Assembly (NCBI GenBank): GCA_963768085.1
Contig: CAVYGO010000001.1
Location: 62,001-126,000 of the forward strand
Origin: Pukyongia sp963768085
GTDB taxonomy: Bacteria > Bacteroidota > Bacteroidia > Flavobacteriales > Flavobacteriaceae
Direction of reading: 5' to 3'
DNA: 64,000 bases
The notes under the pieces are model-generated. The model did not search any database. It had not been told where the DNA came from and saw only the letters and a list, made by a program, of their open reading frames with translations. A program made the position numbers and the translations under genes. Of the stretch, positions 59,868 to 64,000 are shown one piece after another (position 1 is the first letter of the stretch; every line of letters starts with the position of its first letter).

Positions 59868-60239
59868 ATGACTTCTACGTATCATTTAGGCCTGCTTATT
59901 TTGCGCATTAGTGCCTCCGGATTAATGCTTGTTCATGGAATCCCGAAATTACTGGAAGTACTCCAGGGAGATTTTAGTTTTGGAGATCCTATAGGAATAG
60001 GAGCCACTCTCACCAAAATTCTTGCCATCGTAGGAGAAGTTATCTGTCCGTTGCTTATCATCATTGGGTTTAAGACCAGGTTGGCAGCAATACCGGCAAT
60101 GATCACCATGTTCGTTGCGGCGTTTATTGTGCATGCCGGAGACCCGTTTTCAAACAAAGAGAAGGCCTTACTGTATGGATTCGCATTTCTGGTTATTGCA
60201 CTGGTAGGTGCGGGTAAATTTTCTGTGGATAAGAAGTAG
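59868..60239 (+). CDS. DoxX-family membrane protein
   Basis: The 123-residue protein has four membrane segments: LGLLILRISASGLMLVHGIP, ILAIVGEVICPLLIIIGF, LAAIPAMITMFVAAFIVHAG and a last one before GKFSVDKK. The pattern RxxxGxxxxxHGxxK is that of DoxX/YphA proteins. The ATG at 59868 is preferred over an upstream in-frame TTG at 59856, because it gives the usual family start. It is a single gene, divergent from menA. The function is unknown. Confidence 0.88.
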   Translation: MTSTYHLGLLILRISASGLMLVHGIPKLLEVLQGDFSFGDPIGIGATLTKILAIVGEVICPLLIIIGFKTRLAAIPAMITMFVAAFIVHAGDPFSNKEKALLYGFAFLVIALVGAGKFSVDKK

Positions 60240-60262
60240 TATTACTTCGTTTAGCGAAATCG

Positions 60263-61267
60263 TTAGTCAAAGATTCTGACGAGGAGCTCTTTCAATAGAT
60301 CACCCTGAGGAATGTTAGACCCTCCCACACCCTTGCTTTTCATGTCGATCTCTCGGATAGCACTGATAATTCCACTTACTTTTTTCATTGGATAGTTCAA
60401 TGCCGCGGTTTGATAATCCTTAATGAAGTACGGACTCACTCCCAATTCACGAGCCGCATTAGCCGGATTCTCCAAGGCGTGATATTTTAGTAGTTTTGAA
60501 AAGAAGCTGTACAGTAATGCTACGGTCATCACCAATGGATGACTCTTTGTATTCTGACCAAAATACTGAACAATGGTGAAGGCCTTTTTAATATCCTTAG
60601 ACCCTATTGCATTCTGAAGTTCGAAATTATTGAAATCTTTACTGATCCCAATGTTTTCTTCTACCAGTTGCGGCGTTATTTGAGATCCCGGAGGTAATAT
60701 CAGTTGAAGTTTTTCCAGTTCATTATTGACCTTTCCAAGATCATTCCCTAAAAATTCGGTGAGCATTTGAGAAGCCTTCGGTGTAATGGTATAGCCCTTC
60801 CCGGCCAAAACACGGCGAATCCAATCCGGCAACTGGTTCTCATAAAGTTTTTTACTTTCAAACAAAACTCCTGTTTTCTGAATCACCTTAGACAATTTCT
60901 TCCTGGCATCCAGCTTTTTGTATTTGTAACAGATCACCAAAACCGTGCTAGGCTGAGGGTTTTCGGCATATGGCAACAAGTTGTCAATGGTCCTGGAAAG
61001 GTCCTGTGCTTCTTTTACGATCACTACATGCCGCTCGGCCATCATTGGATAACGTTTGGCGTTGCTAACAATATCGTCTATACTCACATCCCTTCCATAC
61101 AGAATGATCTGATTAAAACTCCGTTCTTCTTCAGAAAGGACCGTATCCTCAATAAACCTACTAATTCCATCGATATAATACGGTTCTTCACCCATAAGGA
61201 AATAAATGGGCGCGATCTTACCTTGTTGAATATCGGCTATTATCTGTTTGGTCTTCTCTAAGGGCAT
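60263..61267 (-). CDS. holA: DNA polymerase III subunit delta
   Basis: The 334-residue clamp-loader subunit opens the beta clamp during replication. It starts KQIIADIQQGKIAPIYFLMG and EEPYYIDGISRFIE, a HolA-type AAA+ fold without a functional Walker motif. It has RYPMMAERHVVIVKEAQDL and the C-terminal collar helices KVSGIISAIREIDMKSKGVG. Length fits the family. In many flavobacteria it lies divergent to the HsdR_N-domain gene, as here. Confidence 0.92.
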   Translation of the reverse strand: MPLEKTKQIIADIQQGKIAPIYFLMGEEPYYIDGISRFIEDTVLSEEERSFNQIILYGRDVSIDDIVSNAKRYPMMAERHVVIVKEAQDLSRTIDNLLPYAENPQPSTVLVICYKYKKLDARKKLSKVIQKTGVLFESKKLYENQLPDWIRRVLAGKGYTITPKASQMLTEFLGNDLGKVNNELEKLQLILPPGSQITPQLVEENIGISKDFNNFELQNAIGSKDIKKAFTIVQYFGQNTKSHPLVMTVALLYSFFSKLLKYHALENPANAARELGVSPYFIKDYQTAALNYPMKKVSGIISAIREIDMKSKGVGGSNIPQGDLLKELLVRIFD

Positions 61268-61339
61268 TTCTTGTGTTGTGATAGTGCTGAAACAAGCCTA
61301 TTCGCTTAAGAACAATAGCTTAAATACGATGCGATTTAT

Positions 61340-61347
61340 TACTTTTG
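61340..61347 (+). promoter_or_regulatory. -7 promoter element of the HsdR_N-domain gene
   Basis: TACTTTTG fits TAnnTTTG exactly and ends four bases before the ATG, suggesting a leaderless mRNA. Confidence 0.4.
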
Positions 61348-61351
61348 TGCT

Positions 61352-61801
61352 ATGCAGAAACTGAATTTCCCGGGCTATCAATTTCGTTTCAAAAATAGGG
61401 AAAACAAACCGTTGATCTTTGATGTTATTCGAAAAAAATTCGTTGTGCTAACACCCGAAGAATGGGTTAGGCAACATTGTATACATTTCTTAAATACCAA
61501 ATTGAACTACCCCCTTTCCCATATTAATGTTGAAAAGCAATTCAGTGTGCATAACACCTCGAAAAGATACGATATAGTTGTTTTTAAACCAGATGGCAGC
61601 ATTCACCTTATTGTTGAATGTAAAGCTCCTGAAATAGCCATATCCCAGGAAACGTTCGACCAGGTAGCACGATATAATTTTGTGCTTCAGGCCAACTACC
61701 TCATGGTGACCAATGGACTGGATCATTTTTACTGTATGATGGATTACAAGGAATCCCGCTATCATTTTTTGGAAGACTTACCTCCTTATGATAAAAAATA
61801 A
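61352..61801 (+). CDS. HsdR_N-domain nuclease-like protein
   Basis: The 149-residue protein has the N-terminal domain of type I restriction endonucleases: VRQHCIHFLNTKLNYPLSHI, KRYDIVVFKPDGSIHLIVEC, and KAPEIAISQETFDQVARYN. The D-x(n)-E-x-K nuclease core is readable as D (RYDIVVF) and E-C-K (VECKAP). The helicase and other restriction subunits are absent, so it is not a restriction system. The gene is conserved next to holA in flavobacteria and may be a DNA repair or housekeeping nuclease; that is inference. Confidence 0.85.
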   Translation: MQKLNFPGYQFRFKNRENKPLIFDVIRKKFVVLTPEEWVRQHCIHFLNTKLNYPLSHINVEKQFSVHNTSKRYDIVVFKPDGSIHLIVECKAPEIAISQETFDQVARYNFVLQANYLMVTNGLDHFYCMMDYKESRYHFLEDLPPYDKK

Positions 61802-61819
61802 ACCCTTTACTTTGTGTTA

Positions 61820-62812
61820 ATGACTGTAGCTGTTGTCATCCTGAATTGGAATGGGAGATCATTACTGGAACAATTTTTACCGTCCGTGGTTAAGAATTCT
61901 TCGGAAGCAACCGTGTATGTGGCCGATAACGCTTCCACTGATGATTCCATTTCCTTCGTACGTGAAAATTTTCCGGCGGTACGGATCATTCAGAATGAAG
62001 TAAACGGAGGCTATGCCAAAGGATATAACGATGCGTTGAGAAATCTAAATGAAGACCTTTTTGTGTTACTAAACAGTGATGTTGAAGTGACGCAAGGTTG
62101 GTTGCAAGAGGTCATTTCGCTATTCGAAAAGGATAGATCCATAGTTGCGGCGCAACCCAAGATACTGGATTATAAGAACAAGGGAATGTTTGAATACGCC
62201 GGAGCAGCTGGAGGATATATTGATAAACTTGGGTATCCTTATTGCCGCGGCCGCATATTCAATACGTTAGAATCGGATTTAGGTCAGTATAATGACACCG
62301 CCAAAATTTTCTGGGCTACCGGGGCCTGCCTGTTTGTTCGTAAAACTGCTTTTTGGGAAGTGGATGGTTTTGACGAAGATTTCTTCGCCCATCAGGAAGA
62401 AATCGACTTGTGTTGGAGATTACAGGCCGATGGAGGATTGGTGATGTATATTGGAAGCGTTCATGTATATCACATTGGTGCAGCGACACTGGAAGCTGCC
62501 AATCCGAGAAAGACTTTTTATAATTTCAGAAACACGCTGTTAATGCTGCTTAAGAATGTTAAGGGCAGCAAGGTTTACGGATTGATTTTCCAGCGACTCC
62601 TACTCGATGCCATTGCGGGTATCCATTTCTTAATTCAGGGGAAAGGAAATCATTTCATAGCAATTCTTCGGGCGCACTTCAGTTTTTATTCCCTGTTTCC
62701 GCAGTTCCTGAAAAAACGTAAGAAACACGCCACAACACTATCCTATTTCAAAATAAAGTCCATCGTTTGGAAGTACTATATTTCAAAAAAACGTAACTTT
62801 ACCCAACTGTGA
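61820..62812 (+). CDS. family 2 glycosyltransferase
   Basis: The 330-residue protein has a GT-A fold of family 2, rhamnosyltransferase-like: AVVILNWNGRSLLEQFLPSV, VADNASTDDSISFV, LLNSDVEVTQGWL (the D-x-D site), ATGACLFVRKTAFWEVDGFD and FFAHQEEIDLCWRLQ. A hydrophobic C-terminal part suggests membrane association. ATG at 61820 is chosen over GTG at 61814. It probably adds a sugar to LPS or an exopolysaccharide. It starts 18 bases after the HsdR_N gene and is likely co-transcribed. Confidence 0.92.
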   Translation: MTVAVVILNWNGRSLLEQFLPSVVKNSSEATVYVADNASTDDSISFVRENFPAVRIIQNEVNGGYAKGYNDALRNLNEDLFVLLNSDVEVTQGWLQEVISLFEKDRSIVAAQPKILDYKNKGMFEYAGAAGGYIDKLGYPYCRGRIFNTLESDLGQYNDTAKIFWATGACLFVRKTAFWEVDGFDEDFFAHQEEIDLCWRLQADGGLVMYIGSVHVYHIGAATLEAANPRKTFYNFRNTLLMLLKNVKGSKVYGLIFQRLLLDAIAGIHFLIQGKGNHFIAILRAHFSFYSLFPQFLKKRKKHATTLSYFKIKSIVWKYYISKKRNFTQL

Positions 62813-62864
62813 TAATTTTTACTTAAATTAATGTTAAGTGCGAATTTATCGTCGGCCTAATCAA

Positions 62865-62872
62865 TAATTTTG
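62865..62872 (+). promoter_or_regulatory. -7 promoter element of the OmpA-family gene
   Basis: TAATTTTG fits TAnnTTTG exactly. The leader would be about 20 bases. Confidence 0.45.
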
Positions 62873-62897
62873 AATAAACAAATAAAATAATCTTAAC

Positions 62898-63761
62898 ATG
62901 AAAAAACTTTTAATATTGACAGCCTGTGCAGGACTGTTATTTTCTTCTTGTGTATCGAAAAAACAGTATGCCGACCTGGAAGCCAGGCATAAGAAAACAC
63001 AGGATTTGCTAAATACCGCAACCGTTAAATTAAATAGCTGTTTAACAGATAAAGCCGCAGCGGTAGCCCGCGTACAATCTCTCGAAGAAGCCATAGCCGA
63101 TCTGCGTAAGACCAATCAGGATCTTATACAGAGCTCTAAGGACCTAACTATGCTAACGAAACAAGGTGCCATCAACGTAGAAAAATCTTTGGAAAGTCTG
63201 AAGGAAAAAGATCTGAAGATCTCTAGACTGCAGGATGCACTGAACAAGAAAGACAGCGTAACTTTAGCATTGGTCACGAGTTTAAAGCGGGAAGTTGGGC
63301 TTGATGATCCGGATATTAATATTGATGTCGAAGGAGGGGTTGTCCTAATCTCATTATCAGACAAGGTATTATTCAGGTCAGGCTCATACCGTCTATCATC
63401 GCGTGCTAATGAAATTCTTGGAAAAGTTGCCACTGTGATAAATGGCAAGCCGGATTTTGAAGCACTGGTTGAAAGCCATACGGATAACGTACCTTACAAA
63501 AGCGGAGTTTTGGAAGATAACTGGGATTTAAGTGTGAAGCGATCTACCTCCGTTGTTAGAAAACTACAGGAACTTGGTGTTAACCCGGGTCAGTTAATTG
63601 CTGCAGGACGCGCAGATTACGAGCCCCTGGTGGAAAACACCACGGCTGAAAACAAGGCGCGAAACAGAAGAACGAAAATCCTGGTTATTCCTAAGATAGA
63701 TCAGTTCTACGAAATGATCGAAGACGAACTTGAAACACTCGCAACTGAAGAAGGAAACTAA
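62898..63761 (+). CDS. OmpA-family outer-membrane lipoprotein
   Basis: The 287-residue protein has a lipoprotein signal with cysteine C19 in LLFSSCVSKKQY. A long coiled coil follows (about 25-125; heptads such as LEARHKKTQDLLNTAT and VARVQSLEEAIADLRKTNQ). The C-terminal OmpA peptidoglycan-binding domain (about 145-275) has LFRSGSYRLSSRANEIL, VESHTDNVPY and NRRTKILVIP. It should be anchored in the outer membrane and reach the cell wall. No beta-barrel is present. A terminator follows. Confidence 0.93.
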   Translation: MKKLLILTACAGLLFSSCVSKKQYADLEARHKKTQDLLNTATVKLNSCLTDKAAAVARVQSLEEAIADLRKTNQDLIQSSKDLTMLTKQGAINVEKSLESLKEKDLKISRLQDALNKKDSVTLALVTSLKREVGLDDPDINIDVEGGVVLISLSDKVLFRSGSYRLSSRANEILGKVATVINGKPDFEALVESHTDNVPYKSGVLEDNWDLSVKRSTSVVRKLQELGVNPGQLIAAGRADYEPLVENTTAENKARNRRTKILVIPKIDQFYEMIEDELETLATEEGN

Positions 63762-63781
63762 AATTTATAATTAGATATTCT

Positions 63782-63808
63782 AAACCCGGACCATAGTCCG
63801 GGTTTTTT
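63782..63808 (+). terminator. terminator of the OmpA-family gene
   Basis: Arms AAACCCGGA / TCCGGGTTT with a CCATAG loop, followed by T on the plus strand. Confidence 0.85.
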
Positions 63809-63946
63809 TATGTGATAGAAATTGTAACAGAATATAATGATATTCGTCTATTAATATGTTGATCGGATTATATCGGTTCTCAATTCCCCGGGCGACCAGA
63901 ATTCCACAACCCACTAAAAACAACCAATATTAAGATTTCTAATCTC

Positions 63947-64000
63947 ATGGAAGCACATTATCGTTTTACAGACGAATCTTTCGAAAAACAGTTCAAGTTT
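63947..64000 (+). CDS. start of an unidentified gene (cut by window end)
   Basis: An open frame begins with ATG at 63947 and reads MEAHYRFTDESFEKQFKF to the window edge (18 codons). The amphipathic start looks coding, and a gene-free gap after the OmpA terminator precedes it. Too little is visible to name it. Confidence 0.5.
   Translation, partial: MEAHYRFTDESFEKQFKF

Noticed and set aside
61352..61801. Type I restriction system
   Set aside because: Only the N-terminal nuclease-like domain is present; there is no helicase, methylase or specificity gene.

Overview
The window comes from the chromosome of a marine flavobacterium (Bacteroidota, Flavobacteriaceae-like). The evidence is: a proton-pumping proteorhodopsin facing a Brp/Blh carotene oxygenase gene; menaquinone and bacillithiol genes; a CAL67264-type small membrane protein; the holA / HsdR_N-domain / glycosyltransferase arrangement; many TAnnTTTG-type -7 promoter elements; and few Shine-Dalgarno sequences. 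I see no transposase, integrase, CRISPR array or phage block. Species cannot be named from this.

Layout. 1-2.7 kb is the eroded end of a maltose/disaccharide phosphorolysis locus on the minus strand: lacI regulator, an internally deleted MFS transporter remnant, beta-phosphoglucomutase, and a GH65 phosphorylase cut by the window edge. After a 660-bp gene-free stretch with a possible small RNA come dsbD, tilS, pabB and an FMN reductase (3.3-8.5 kb). 8.7-17 kb holds three secreted proteins that begin with the same mature motif (a tandem pair and a long repeat protein with an S74 chaperone end), separated by lpd and a divergent Lrp-type regulator / methionine gamma-lyase pair.

17.2-29.2 kb is housekeeping: NhaC antiporter, tpx, dgkA, ftsK, a LolA-like protein, an LptF/G permease, ribBA with a degenerate GTP cyclohydrolase II half, a KdnA-like aminotransferase, a nitroreductase and a double NTF2-like protein. 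At 29.2-29.8 kb a four-copy tandem array of terminator-like units lies beside tRNA-Ser(UGA).

30-37.3 kb is the most lifestyle-defining part. A minus-strand cluster of a small membrane protein, SulP anion (probably bicarbonate) transporter, Usp-like protein and beta-carbonic anhydrase is followed, after an M28 peptidase, by blh and proteorhodopsin. Together they suggest light-driven proton pumping, retinal supply and inorganic carbon uptake in one neighbourhood. tRNA-His(GUG) closes this block.

37.3-44.6 kb has bshB1 overlapping a trans-sulfuration enzyme, then hutI-hutG-ftcD-GNAT for late histidine degradation and a metallo-beta-lactamase-fold lipoprotein. 44.6-53.1 kb has an S9 peptidase, a HAD phosphatase, ettA, a 59-residue membrane protein, an acyl-CoA carboxylase beta subunit, DoxX and an M24 peptidase. 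53.2-59.8 kb has a secreted plug-only TonB-receptor-like protein with TPR and DUF2135-like parts, then menE, a CPBP protease, menC, an MBL hydrolase and menA. 59.9-64 kb has DoxX, holA, the HsdR_N protein, a GT2 glycosyltransferase, an OmpA-family lipoprotein and the first codons of one more gene.

I did not find a clearly new multi-gene system. The best leads are the plug-only TonB/TPR/DUF2135 protein, the proteorhodopsin / SulP-Usp-carbonic anhydrase neighbourhood, the element repeated behind both tRNA terminators with its tandem array, and the lone KdnA-like enzyme.
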